Below, one piece after another: positions 1 to 8,926 of a DNA stretch of 64,000 nt. The notes under the pieces are model-generated. The model had not been told where the DNA came from. It saw nothing but the letters and a program-made list of their open reading frames with translations, and did not search any database. The DNA is taken from positions 1,364,001 to 1,428,000 of the forward strand of contig NZ_AP025343.1 of NCBI RefSeq assembly GCF_021654775.1, in the 5' to 3' direction. The translations under genes and the position numbers were made by a program. The stretch's first letter is position 1. Each line of letters begins with the position of its first letter. The stretch is from Paenibacillus azoreducens. GTDB taxonomy: Bacteria > Bacillota > Bacilli > Paenibacillales > Paenibacillaceae.

Positions 1-60
1 CCTAAATCCCGTGTTCGCGGATCGCTGATCAATCGTTTGGGCTTGTACGAAAATAAATAA
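1..60 (+). CDS. C-terminal 19 residues of an unidentified protein (partial)
   Basis: An open frame enters from the left edge and ends at TAA (58-60); its last residues read RLGLYENK. It is followed eight bases later by a rho-independent terminator, so it is the end of a transcription unit. Too little is visible to name a family. A decayed copy of the same tail and terminator lies at 956-1066. Confidence 0.6.
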   Translation, partial: PKSRVRGSLINRLGLYENK

Positions 61-67
61 AAGAAGG

Positions 68-104
68 GAAGCGCTGGAGCAAAATCCGGCGCTTCGTTTT
101 TTTT
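68..104 (+). terminator. Rho-independent terminator of the left-edge gene
   Basis: A 10-bp stem (68-77 with 86-95, one G-T pair) and an 8-base loop are followed by a run of eight T. Confidence 0.85.
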
Positions 105-197
105 AGCAGTATAGAATTTATAAGTTTTTTTGGGGGTCCCCGCAAAGTATTTGGAATAAGCATCGAAGCATAGGCTCCACTTTGTGGGGTTATTTTA
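103..197. repeat. Palindromic intergenic repeat, family 1 (95-bp copy)
   Basis: The copy contains the half-module AGAATTTATAAG, a T7-G5 run, and a hairpin whose arms are CCCCGCAAAGT and ACTTTGTGGGG. It is identical base for base, in inverted orientation, to 50019-50113. Shorter relatives are at 48072-48488 and 49753-49816. Confidence 0.85.
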
Positions 198-264
198 CCC
201 ATATAAATAATACGGCGGGAGACACGGTGCTGATTTTAAAGGATGCCAACCTTTCCGAATCGTA

Positions 265-273
265 TGTTATAAT
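265..273 (+). promoter_or_regulatory. Possible extended -10 promoter for the CYTH gene
   Basis: TGTTATAAT at 265-273 is an extended -10 hexamer (TGn followed by TATAAT). No convincing -35 is seen 17 bp upstream. It lies 121 bp before the CYTH start codon. Confidence 0.35.
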
Positions 274-394
274 GTCATGTAAATTATTGACGGAATCTAT
301 CCCAAAATCAGTAGGCGGACATGCTGCCTCAACCGAAGAATATATCGGTACTAGGAATAACGCAGGCAACTCGAAATGAACTGGAGGAAAAACG

Positions 395-895
395 ATGGGG
401 CTGGAGATTGAACGTAAATTTTTGCTGCCGGAGTACCCGGCCGATTTGATAAGGGAACATGAGATCCGGATCGAAAAGGAGCAGCTGATCGACCAGACAT
501 ACCTGGCTATACACGGGGATCAGGAGCTAAGGGTCCGCAAAATCCAGGATTTGACGAGCAAGCAGGTAGAGTACACGCACACCTTCAAAAAGGGCCATGG
601 CATCGCGCGTGAGGAAGTGGAGTATTCCATCTCCGAAGGACTTTATGAGCAAATGATCAATGCGCACCAAGCTGTGCCGCTTATTAAAAAGCGGACCACG
701 GCGGTTTGGGGAGACAAAGTGATCGAAATCGACGATTACGAGCAGATACAGCTGTTGGTGCTGGAAGTGGAATTCGCTTCGGTCGAAGAGGCGGAAAACT
801 TCAACGCCCCCGGGTGGTTCGGGAAAGATATCAGCTCGGAAAAGCAGTATAGCAATAAAAAAGTATGGCAGGAGCTTCAAGCACGGAAGGGGTAA
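395..895 (+). CDS. CYTH domain protein (triphosphate tunnel metalloenzyme family)
   Basis: A 166-residue cytoplasmic protein. The N-terminus MGLEIERKFLL carries the EIERKF signature that defines CYTH proteins. Further alternating charged strands follow, including ELRVRK near residue 48 and VIEIDDYE near residue 109, as expected for the eight-stranded tunnel that binds triphosphate and divalent metal. Family members hydrolyse inorganic triphosphate or related triphosphates; the substrate here is unknown. The ATG is preceded by a good GGAGG site (GGAGGAAAAACG). It is a single-gene unit between a repeat and a decayed gene fragment, and shows no defect. Confidence 0.85.
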   Translation: MGLEIERKFLLPEYPADLIREHEIRIEKEQLIDQTYLAIHGDQELRVRKIQDLTSKQVEYTHTFKKGHGIAREEVEYSISEGLYEQMINAHQAVPLIKKRTTAVWGDKVIEIDDYEQIQLLVLEVEFASVEEAENFNAPGWFGKDISSEKQYSNKKVWQELQARKG

Positions 896-955
896 CAGAA
901 ATCGTGGGGCGGATCCGGGCGTCTTGCCGAGGTGTCTGGCAACCATAGAATCAAA

Positions 956-1020
956 CCGAAATCCAAAACCCTCGCTTAGAGACGTTGATCCTCCCTTTGG
1001 ATTTATTCGAAAATAGATAA
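956..1020 (+). pseudogene. Decayed duplicate of the left-edge gene's C-terminus
   Basis: After one frameshift this stretch reads RLETLI..LDLFENR followed by TAA. That matches the tail at 1-60 (RGSLIN..LGLYENK then TAA) residue by residue at most positions. An in-frame TAG and the frameshift show it is not functional. The terminator that follows is also similar to the one at 68-104. Confidence 0.55.
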
Positions 1021-1024
1021 AAAA

Positions 1025-1066
1025 GCAAAGCGCTGGAACGAAATCCCGCGTTTTGCTTTTTTTTTG
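1025..1066 (+). terminator. Rho-independent terminator after the CYTH gene
   Basis: A 9-bp stem (1025-1033 with 1048-1056, one G-T pair) is followed by about ten T. The loop and stem resemble the terminator at 68-104. Confidence 0.75.
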
Positions 1067-1361
1067 AATTTGGGCGGTTGGCATTCAGACCCGCATAATG
1101 GCTTTTGCAATTTTGGCGGGGAAAGAGCGAAAATTGATTTGGCCTTGCCAAGACCGCCTCCGAAAAGATAGGTTATTGCACAGTTATATGCGTATTAGCG
1201 AAAAATATCCTCTAGGCAACGGAATTGTCTTAATAGAAAATAAGTGGGTTTCTTGCAGTTTTTTGTAGGGGAATGTCGGAAATACGTCATGGAAGATATG
1301 CAGAAATGCCGATGACAAAATACGGTTAATCCGCTATGATGGGCATTAAATCGAATATCTC

Positions 1362-1540
1362 AAATAGGTGCCAAATGATGGATGCGTTTTGGAATGGATT
1401 CATCGGTTGGTTAAAAGGGAAGCGGGTGCAAATCCCGCGCGGTCCCGCCGCTGTGTAAGAGGAGTCCTTGCAAAAAGACCACTGGGAAACCGGGAAGGTT
1501 GCAAGGGTGATGATGCTTGAGCCAGAATACCTGCCTATTT
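1362..1540 (+). ncRNA. Adenosylcobalamin (B12) riboswitch aptamer
   Basis: The closing P1 stem is AAATAGG (1362-1368) with CCTATTT (1534-1540). Inside are the conserved core GGGAAGCGGGTGCAAATCCCGC at about 1420-1440, the GCGGTCCCGCCGCTGT box immediately after it, and the 3' element ending in ACCTGCC. These are the hallmarks of class I cobalamin riboswitches, which switch off B12 uptake or synthesis genes when adenosylcobalamin binds. The natural target is very likely the operon starting at 3602, but an insertion sequence now lies between them. About 80 bases (1541-1621) of the former expression platform remain on this side. Confidence 0.93.
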
Positions 1541-3400
1541 TGATGACGCCATGAACTCTACGAGCGATAGGGGGTGTTTATTAGTACATGCTTTGTGCCT
1601 TGTATAGCCGTGTATTCTCGTAAAGGGGCTGTCCAATAAGTCCCCAAAATAAAAAGTTGGACGGGAAAACGTCATGTTTTCCGTCCAACTTTTTTTGTTC
1701 TGTCGCTTTTGCAGGAAAGTGGCTGAGCGGATGCCCGCCACCTTCAGTAGATTGTGGGCCAAAGCCACAATCCCAAATTCGGTGTGAACCTTCTCCATCC
1801 CTCGCAAGGAGAAGCGACGGAACGAGCGATTGCCCTTGATGTGACCGAATACGCTTTCTACCTCGACTTTACGCCGAGCATAGATCGCAGATCTCTCGTC
1901 ATCCTCAAGGGCTTTCTTGGCCTTTGCTTTTAACTCTTCCCAGATTGTATTCCAGTGTACCTGGCGGTTCCCCTTGGCCTTGGTGCAGCTTGCCTTGAGT
2001 GGACAATCACTGCAATCTTCACATTCATAAATCTTAAAGCTTTGCTCCAGGCCAGACGCGTTTTTCTTCATTTGGTATTTCTTAAAGCGAACGTACTGGC
2101 CATTCGGGCAAATAAATCGGTCATCTTGCTCTTCATACGTCCAATTGGAGGCATGTCGGATGTCCTTCTTGTAGCGACGCGCTTTCTCTTTCATATAACT
2201 GCCGTAAGGAATGAGAAAATCAAAACGAGGCTCTTTTTCTTCGCCCACCGCATACAAGTAATTTTCCTCGCTGCCATAGCCTGCATCGGCAATCACCGTT
2301 TTCGGCATCGGCAAAGCAGACGCAGCCAATCGCTCCATATGGGGGATGAAGCAACGTGTATCTGTAGGTCGCTGATGAAGGCTGTAAAACAAAATGAACT
2401 GGTTTTCTGTCGCTATTTGCACATTGTAACCCGGTTTCAGTTGACCATTCTTCATGTGGTCTTCCTTCATCCGCATAAACGTGGCATCTGGATCAGTTTT
2501 GGAGTAGCTGTTGCGATTGCCAAAGCAGGCTTTCTGCTGCTCATACTTGGCGAGCCGCGGAAGAAAGTCCTCCCAAATTTGTTTCAGTGGCTGCTTCAGG
2601 GCACTGCGCTCTTTGCGTAAGGCTTTTCTCGCTCCGCTGTCGTTTGCCTGAGCCATTTGTTCGGTGAAATCCTCCACTTTTTCTTCCAGTAGGGCGGCTG
2701 CTTCTTCGAGTCTTACAGGAAGTTCATCCGGGGCTGCCGCCGCGTATTCGTCGGCTTCTTGCTGTGTGAGCGTATGAATATGCGCAAGGGTCGCCTGTAC
2801 CTTTTCCTTGAGCTTCTCTTCAAAGTGAAGGGTGGATTTTTTCCACACAAAAGAATACTTGTTAGCATCAGCTTCGATCTTCGTGCCGTCTAAAAAGTAG
2901 TTCTCCATCGTGATGTAATTGTCTGCGATGAGCTTTTGGATCATTGTTTCAAACAGCTCGTCCATAAATGCTTTCATACGCACGCCACGGAAGTCGTTCA
3001 AGGTACGGAAGTCGGGCTGTTGCATCGCCGCCAGCCACATCGCCGGGAGGTTCTCTTGCAGCAGCTTTTCAATGCCTCGGCAAGAGTAAACCTTTTGCGA
3101 GTAACCGTAAAGGATCACCTTGAGCATCATTTTGGGATGGTAGGGACTGCGGCCTCCGCCTGTGTAGTGGGCAAACAGTTGCTGATCTGGAATGGATTCG
3201 ATCATTTCATCAATGACATGTGCCACATGGTGGTCAGGAATGAATAGTTCCAAATTCAGAATCATCTGAGCTTGCTTGTTATCGTACGGCTTGAAGGTAG
3301 GGGCAAGATTTCGTTTAGGTATCACTTTTTCTTCCACATCCTCTAGAGGAAGTGTCACTTGCATGGTATACTGTTCGGTAGTAGTCGTTAGATTACGCAA
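1535..3400 (-). CDS. IS1182-family transposase
   Basis: The transposase of the element at 1622-3540. The N-terminal half has the DUF772-type domain (GGGRSPYHPKMMLKVILYGY), and the C-terminal DDE domain includes VIADAGYGSE and ends with RRKVEVESVFGHIKGN. The most plausible start is TTG at 3400, preceded by AGGAAAGGG at 8-base spacing; ATG at 3364 is an alternative. The frame is open up to 3508 without a site for initiation. There is no stop inside the element: translation runs through the left terminal repeat into host DNA and stops in the riboswitch aptamer, adding about 30 foreign residues to the C-terminus. Confidence 0.85.
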   Translation of the reverse strand: MRNLTTTTEQYTMQVTLPLEDVEEKVIPKRNLAPTFKPYDNKQAQMILNLELFIPDHHVAHVIDEMIESIPDQQLFAHYTGGGRSPYHPKMMLKVILYGYSQKVYSCRGIEKLLQENLPAMWLAAMQQPDFRTLNDFRGVRMKAFMDELFETMIQKLIADNYITMENYFLDGTKIEADANKYSFVWKKSTLHFEEKLKEKVQATLAHIHTLTQQEADEYAAAAPDELPVRLEEAAALLEEKVEDFTEQMAQANDSGARKALRKERSALKQPLKQIWEDFLPRLAKYEQQKACFGNRNSYSKTDPDATFMRMKEDHMKNGQLKPGYNVQIATENQFILFYSLHQRPTDTRCFIPHMERLAASALPMPKTVIADAGYGSEENYLYAVGEEKEPRFDFLIPYGSYMKEKARRYKKDIRHASNWTYEEQDDRFICPNGQYVRFKKYQMKKNASGLEQSFKIYECEDCSDCPLKASCTKAKGNRQVHWNTIWEELKAKAKKALEDDERSAIYARRKVEVESVFGHIKGNRSFRRFSLRGMEKVHTEFGIVALAHNLLKVAGIRSATFLQKRQNKKSWTENMTFSRPTFYFGDLLDSPFTRIHGYTRHKACTNKHPLSLVEFMASSK

Positions 3401-3540
3401 AAAAATCGCCCTTTCCTGAGTTGGTTGTGTGGTAACTTCCATTCTACAAGAATTGGCGTTTTTTTTGTTCCTTTTTTTAACATCCAACAAAAACGGGGCG
3501 TCCAGCATCAGCTTTTACTGACTTTCTGGACAGCCCCTTT
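1622..3540. mobile_element. IS1182-type insertion sequence, apparently complete
   Basis: The terminal inverted repeats are AAAGGGGCTGTCCAATAAGTC at the left and, inverted, AAAGGGGCTGTCCAGAAAGTC at the right, with two differences. The element holds one transposase gene on the minus strand. No short target duplication is visible, which fits a family that often lacks one or inserts beside stem-loops. It sits between the cobalamin riboswitch and the DUF4430/ECF operon, interrupting their leader. Confidence 0.85.
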
Positions 3541-3601
3541 TTGCGCTTGCGGCAGAGCTTTTTAAAATCATCGAATCAAAGAAATGGGAAGGGGTATAAA
3601 C

Positions 3602-6600
3602 ATGAGAAGATTTAAACCTGCAGCCTGGCTGGTCGTCATCAGCATGCTGTTTTCCTTGCTTTTCCCGGGACTTTCGGTGTCTTATGCCGATGGAAACGGG
3701 GGCCCAGCCGGATACGTTACGATTTCGGTAGAAAAATTCACCTTGGGCCAAGGATATGTTAGAGAGCCGTTAAAAGTACCTTTTTACGAAGGGGAAAATG
3801 GCGCGGCATTAATTGCCCAGTTTTTGGGCGAGGACAATTACGAAAACACCGGGAGTATACATGATTCATTTTATTTGGCAGCGGTTATGGATCATGACAC
3901 CGGCGATGTGCGCATTCCGCAATACATTTTGGATCAAGCCGGATCGGTCGGTTCCAGGCAGGACGAAGACTGGCTTGGGCAATTCGATTATACCCCGATG
4001 TCCGGCTGGATGTATGCGGTCAACAATCAATTTCCCAATTATGGCCTATCCAATTATCATCCGCAAAACGGCGATGTGATCCGGACGCAGTTCACGGTAT
4101 ACGGTTATGGCGCGGATTTGGGCGGGGGCTTTGACGGTAACTATATTCAACCTGCGAACAAAGATGCGCTCACATCAAAAGTTGCGGAAATCAACAGCAG
4201 TCCGGACAAAGACGCGCTCCTCTCCAGGGCGGAAGCAAGGGCTGCTTATGACCGCGCATACGAGCTGCTGACGGATATGGAGAGCAGTCAGGAAGACATC
4301 GATGCGGCGTATGCCAACCTGGCAGGCGCTTTATCGGAAACGGAACAGCCGGCCCTGGATACGGAGCAGCCTGTCATTCAAGCCGAGGGCTTGCAGCAGG
4401 TACAGGAGGTAGCAAGTCCTGAGCTGAGCTTCAAAGTATCGGTAACGGATAACGCCGACCAAGGCATCATTCCGGAAGTAACGCTTAACGAAACGGTTTT
4501 GCCTGAAACGGGCGGAGAATACAAGGCTTCCCTGAGAGCTGGGGCAAACCGAATCCATATTGCCGCAACCGACAAGGCAGGGAACCGTGCGGAGCAGGAT
4601 TATTCGGTTATCTATAAGGCAGCGGGCACTTCCCAATTAGCCAAAGAGCGTCTGGATAAAAGCCTGGAGTATATTTTTCGGACGGTAGAACATCCGACGT
4701 TTGGAACAGGTGGCGGGGAATGGTCCATTCTTGCTTTGGCGAGAGGCAACTACCCGGTTCCAAGCAGCTATTATAAGGAATATTACGATAATGTCGTCAG
4801 CGTGGTGCAAAGCAAACAGAATAACCTGGACCGGACAAAATGGACGGAACATTCCAGACTGGTTCTGGGCTTGACGGCCATTGGCAAAGATGTCACGGAT
4901 GTAGGCGGTTACAGCCAGCTTGACAAGCTTGCGGATTACAACGCCGTGATCAAACAAGGGATTAACGGACCGATTTTTGCGCTGATCGCCTTTGACAGCA
5001 AAAATTATCAAATTCCCGTTATTGGCGGCGATAAAAAACAAACCACAAGAGAGAATCTGATTGATTTTATTTTGAACCTCGAGATCAAAAAGGGGACGGC
5101 TGACGCGGGCGGATGGGCGCTGTTCGGCTCGGCTGCCGACACCGACATTACGGCGATGGCCATCCAGGCGCTGGCTCCTTATTATTCAACCCGCGGCGAT
5201 GTCCAAGCGGCGGTTGACCGGGCCGTAAATTGGCTTTCCAAGACGCAAAACGCGGAAGGCGCTTATACAAGCTGGGGAAGCATGAGCAGCGAAAGTCTGT
5301 CTCAAGTGGTTACCGCTTTAAGCAGCATCGGAATCGATGCCGATCAAGACCCGCGATTTATTAAAAACGGTAATTCCATACTTAGCGCCCTCTTGAGCTT
5401 CTCGGTTCCGGACGGCGGTTTCATGCATGTAAAACCAACAGGCTCGGAGGCTCCCAAAGTCGACGGCATGGCCACCGACCAGGGGACTTATGCCCTCGTA
5501 GCTTACGACCGCTTCATTAACCATAAAAACCGTCTGTATGACATGACGGATGTGGGGGATCAAACGCCGAATCCGGGAACGCCGGCGGAAAACCTTTCGG
5601 TTCCGGATGGTGCTCAAGACTATAAGCTGGCGGTTACAGCCGCAGATGCGAATAAAGAGTTCAATTTGGAAATTCCGGGAACTAAAGAAGGGAAAGTCGT
5701 CTTAAGTTTGCCGGCGAAAAGCGATCTGCCTTTGATCGCGGCTTTTAAGGGAAATGTATCCGTGACGATCCCCAAAGGCTCACAGGTTATAGCCGGGGAC
5801 GCTTCCGCGTTGGAGGTGATCACGTCCTTAAATGCACAGAGGAAGGACCTAAGCGACAAGATTGCGGGAATCGTTCCGGATGGCTACAAGCTTGATGGCA
5901 TTGACAAAGCCTTTACCATGGGCGGCCAATCCAAGATTGATCTTAACCGGTTTGTGACGCTGACGTTCAAAGGGTTGAAAGGGAAGTCTGCCGCTTATAT
6001 TCAGGACGGGACGCCTCATGCGATTCAAAAGGTTGCCGACGCATCCGAAGGCGAAAATGGCAGCCTGACCGAATATGCATACGACAGCGGCAATGATCTT
6101 GTTGTCAAAACCAAGCATTTTACGGACTATATCGCGTATTCCGCAAGCAAGGCAAGCACGCCTGGCGGTAATCCCGGCGGCGGCGACGGAAACGGCAACG
6201 GGAATGGCAATGGTAACGGTAACGGTAACGGCAATGGTAATGGAGGGAACGGCCCGGGTCCGCAGCCGGGATCCTATGTAACCCTGTCCGTGGACAAGCT
6301 GACGATCAACAAGGGATATGTCGTCACGCCGACCCAAATCGAGTTGAAGTCCGGAGATACCGCATGGACGGTGCTGAAGCGGGTACTCGACGGCAAAGGG
6401 ATCAGCTATGATTACGTATGGACGGAAAAATACGGAAGCGTATATGTGCAGTCGATTGCCGGCGACGGGGAGTTCGACCATGGCAGCGGCAGCGGCTGGA
6501 TGTACAACGTCAACGGCGTTTACCCGGGATACGGGGCAACGAAATATATTCTAAAAAGCGGAGATCAGCTTCAGTGGCGGTATACAACGAATCTTGGCGA

Positions 6601-8926
6601 AGATTTGGGCGAGGATCTCAGCAAGTGGAATCCGGGAGGTACGGGACAGGGTACGGGCCAGGGAGGAGGAAGCGGCTCCGGTGCTCCGGTAGCTCCAGGC
6701 ATCGTCCTGAACAAAGACGACAAAACACCTGTAATCCAGGTTCCGGCTAACATTCAATCGGATTACATCCTGAATATTACCAAGGCGCTTCAAAATACAA
6801 ACAGCATCACCATCAGCATTCCGGATGTGAAAGCCAAAGTCATCCTGAATCTGGAGGATGTAAAAGACAACATCCCGATGATTGCGGCGGTCAAAGGAAA
6901 TACCTCGCTTGTCATCGACAAGGGAACCCGGGTGAGGTCGGGAGACCGGAGAATTGAACTTTTTACCGCAAATACGGACGCCAAAGTCAAAGACCTCATT
7001 CAATTGGCCCTGACGGGGCAGGACAAGCTGGACGCGGTTAAAAACGCCTTTGTTGCCGGTAATGCGGCGGTTCCGGTTATTTTAGACAAGCCGGTTGCGA
7101 TTGTGGTTAAAGGCGGCAAAGATCAGCGCGCAGGTTACATCGACAACGGCAAATTCGTGCCTGTTCAAATTTATGAGTCCGATGACCAGGGGGCGCAGGC
7201 CGTTAAAGGCAATGAGGTACAGGTTTATGCTTTTGTTAAAGGCAGCGATCTGTATATCAAAACAAACCGCCTGACGTCGTTTGCGACTTATACGGTTACG
7301 CAGGCGGCTGTGAAGCCGGAGGCTGGCTTGAAGGGGGTGTATGCCGATGCGTCGACGATCTCCGATTGGGCATACGAAGCGGTTATGGCAGGAACGCAGA
7401 AAGGATACATTCAGGGAAGCGGCGGCAAGTTTAATCCGAAGTCCAATGTTACCAGGGCGGAGTTCGCCAAAATTTTGGTAAGTGTTTTAGGATTGGATAC
7501 GAAAAACGTGCAAGCGGCCGACTTTAAGGATGTTCGTCTCGATGACTGGTATTATCCATATGTTCAAGCGGCCAATGACGCCAAGGTGCTTACGGGGTAC
7601 AATCATGAATTCCATCCGAACGAAAATATGACCCGCGAGGAAATGGCTGCGACCGCCGTCCGGGCTTTGGGCGTGCAGCCAGCCAAGCTGCCTTCGGCCA
7701 TAAAGGATATGGAAAAAGCATCCGAATGGGCTCGTGCCGACATCGAAACGGCCGCCGCGTATGGATTGATGACAGGCACCGGAGACAGATTCCTTCCGAA
7801 GGGCACCGTGACCCGGGAAATGGCGGCCGTCGTTTCGGCAAGGGTCTATGAATTTAAAAACAAAAACACATCTGGCAACCAGGCAAATGATCAAGCTAAA
7901 CAGCAAGACAAACAGCAAGATAAACAGTCAGACAAGCAGCAAGATAAGCAGTCAGACAAACAAACAGACAAACAACCGGATAAGCAAGCAAACACCAAAG
8001 TAAAGCAGCAGCTGAAGGAAACCGCGGCATTCCTGCAAAAATCGGTTGCCGATCCGACCATTGCGTCGGTTGGCGGCGACTGGACGGTCTTGGCAATGTC
8101 CCGTTCGGGAATTCCTGCGCCGGACGCCTATTTTGCCAAGTATTATGCCAATGTGGAGAAGGTCCTCAAGGAAAAGTCGGGCAAGCTGCATCAGGTCAAA
8201 TATACCGAATATGACCGGGTGATTTTGGCGCTTACAGCTCTCGGCAAAGACGTGGATCATGTGGCAGGCTATAACCTGAGAGAGCCGCTTGCCGATTACG
8301 ACACTGTCATTAAGCAGGGGATTAACGGGCCGATCTTTGCCTTGATCGCGCTGGACAGCAAGCATTACGACATCCCGGCCGTGAAAAACGGCAAAACGCA
8401 GACCACCCGGGAAATGCTCATCGATTTCATTTTGAAAAGAGAGATCGACGGCGGGGGCTGGGCTTTAGGCGAAAATCCGACCGCAGCCGATCCCGACATT
8501 ACGGCGATGGCGATCCAAGGGCTGACGCCGTATTACGCGACGAATCCGCAGGTTAAAGCTGCCGTTGATCGGGGAGTCACATGGCTGTCCAAAGCTCAAA
8601 GCGCGGATGGCGGCTTTGCAAGTTGGAAATCGGCCAACTCCGAGAGCGCAGCCCAGGTCATTGTGGCTTTGACAGGTCTCGGCATCAATCCGGATACGGA
8701 TGCCCGGTTTATCAAAAACGGCAAATCGGTCGTGGATGCGCTTCTAGGCTTTGCCGCACCGGGAGGCGGATTCTATCATGTCAAAGCAGGAGGTGCCGAT
8801 AACGGCGGTGCCAAGCCGGGTGAAGTGGATTTGATGGCGACCGACCAAGCCATGTATGCGCTTGTGGCTTTCGACAGATTCGCGAATGGACAGAACCGTT
8901 TGTATGACATGACGGACGTGAAATGA
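3602..8926 (+). CDS. SLH-anchored surface protein with duplicated DUF4430 and alpha/alpha-toroid domains (intrinsic-factor-like)
   Basis: About 1774 residues, extracellular. The ATG at 3602 follows GGGAAGGGG; six codons upstream are also open. A signal peptide (1-29) ends at SYA. DUF4430 copy 1 (about 38-176) has SGWMYAVNNQFPNYG. Then come a helical FIVAR-like segment, toroid 1 (about 343-650, prenyltransferase/squalene-cyclase-like repeats), a beta-rich module (686-850), and a Gly-Asn linker (862-881). DUF4430 copy 2 (891-1003) has SGWMYNVNGVYPGYG, followed by a second beta module, three SLH repeats (1248-1418), a KQQDKQ-type linker and toroid 2 (1466-1773). Toroid plus DUF4430 is the architecture of mammalian intrinsic factor and transcobalamin. 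With the riboswitch and the ECF genes, I infer cobalamin capture at the cell wall. Binding itself is not demonstrated. Confidence 0.8.
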   Translation: MRRFKPAAWLVVISMLFSLLFPGLSVSYADGNGGPAGYVTISVEKFTLGQGYVREPLKVPFYEGENGAALIAQFLGEDNYENTGSIHDSFYLAAVMDHDTGDVRIPQYILDQAGSVGSRQDEDWLGQFDYTPMSGWMYAVNNQFPNYGLSNYHPQNGDVIRTQFTVYGYGADLGGGFDGNYIQPANKDALTSKVAEINSSPDKDALLSRAEARAAYDRAYELLTDMESSQEDIDAAYANLAGALSETEQPALDTEQPVIQAEGLQQVQEVASPELSFKVSVTDNADQGIIPEVTLNETVLPETGGEYKASLRAGANRIHIAATDKAGNRAEQDYSVIYKAAGTSQLAKERLDKSLEYIFRTVEHPTFGTGGGEWSILALARGNYPVPSSYYKEYYDNVVSVVQSKQNNLDRTKWTEHSRLVLGLTAIGKDVTDVGGYSQLDKLADYNAVIKQGINGPIFALIAFDSKNYQIPVIGGDKKQTTRENLIDFILNLEIKKGTADAGGWALFGSAADTDITAMAIQALAPYYSTRGDVQAAVDRAVNWLSKTQNAEGAYTSWGSMSSESLSQVVTALSSIGIDADQDPRFIKNGNSILSALLSFSVPDGGFMHVKPTGSEAPKVDGMATDQGTYALVAYDRFINHKNRLYDMTDVGDQTPNPGTPAENLSVPDGAQDYKLAVTAADANKEFNLEIPGTKEGKVVLSLPAKSDLPLIAAFKGNVSVTIPKGSQVIAGDASALEVITSLNAQRKDLSDKIAGIVPDGYKLDGIDKAFTMGGQSKIDLNRFVTLTFKGLKGKSAAYIQDGTPHAIQKVADASEGENGSLTEYAYDSGNDLVVKTKHFTDYIAYSASKASTPGGNPGGGDGNGNGNGNGNGNGNGNGNGGNGPGPQPGSYVTLSVDKLTINKGYVVTPTQIELKSGDTAWTVLKRVLDGKGISYDYVWTEKYGSVYVQSIAGDGEFDHGSGSGWMYNVNGVYPGYGATKYILKSGDQLQWRYTTNLGEDLGEDLSKWNPGGTGQGTGQGGGSGSGAPVAPGIVLNKDDKTPVIQVPANIQSDYILNITKALQNTNSITISIPDVKAKVILNLEDVKDNIPMIAAVKGNTSLVIDKGTRVRSGDRRIELFTANTDAKVKDLIQLALTGQDKLDAVKNAFVAGNAAVPVILDKPVAIVVKGGKDQRAGYIDNGKFVPVQIYESDDQGAQAVKGNEVQVYAFVKGSDLYIKTNRLTSFATYTVTQAAVKPEAGLKGVYADASTISDWAYEAVMAGTQKGYIQGSGGKFNPKSNVTRAEFAKILVSVLGLDTKNVQAADFKDVRLDDWYYPYVQAANDAKVLTGYNHEFHPNENMTREEMAATAVRALGVQPAKLPSAIKDMEKASEWARADIETAAAYGLMTGTGDRFLPKGTVTREMAAVVSARVYEFKNKNTSGNQANDQAKQQDKQQDKQSDKQQDKQSDKQTDKQPDKQANTKVKQQLKETAAFLQKSVADPTIASVGGDWTVLAMSRSGIPAPDAYFAKYYANVEKVLKEKSGKLHQVKYTEYDRVILALTALGKDVDHVAGYNLREPLADYDTVIKQGINGPIFALIALDSKHYDIPAVKNGKTQTTREMLIDFILKREIDGGGWALGENPTAADPDITAMAIQGLTPYYATNPQVKAAVDRGVTWLSKAQSADGGFASWKSANSESAAQVIVALTGLGINPDTDARFIKNGKSVVDALLGFAAPGGGFYHVKAGGADNGGAKPGEVDLMATDQAMYALVAFDRFANGQNRLYDMTDVK

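Noticed and set aside
182..379. 65-residue open frame before the CYTH gene
   Set aside because: It begins inside a palindromic repeat, has no ribosome-binding site and no recognisable motif, and covers the probable promoter of the CYTH gene.
1541..1621. Riboswitch-controlled leader peptide or small gene directly after the aptamer
   Set aside because: No start codon with a ribosome-binding site is present before the IS boundary. It is better seen as the truncated expression platform.
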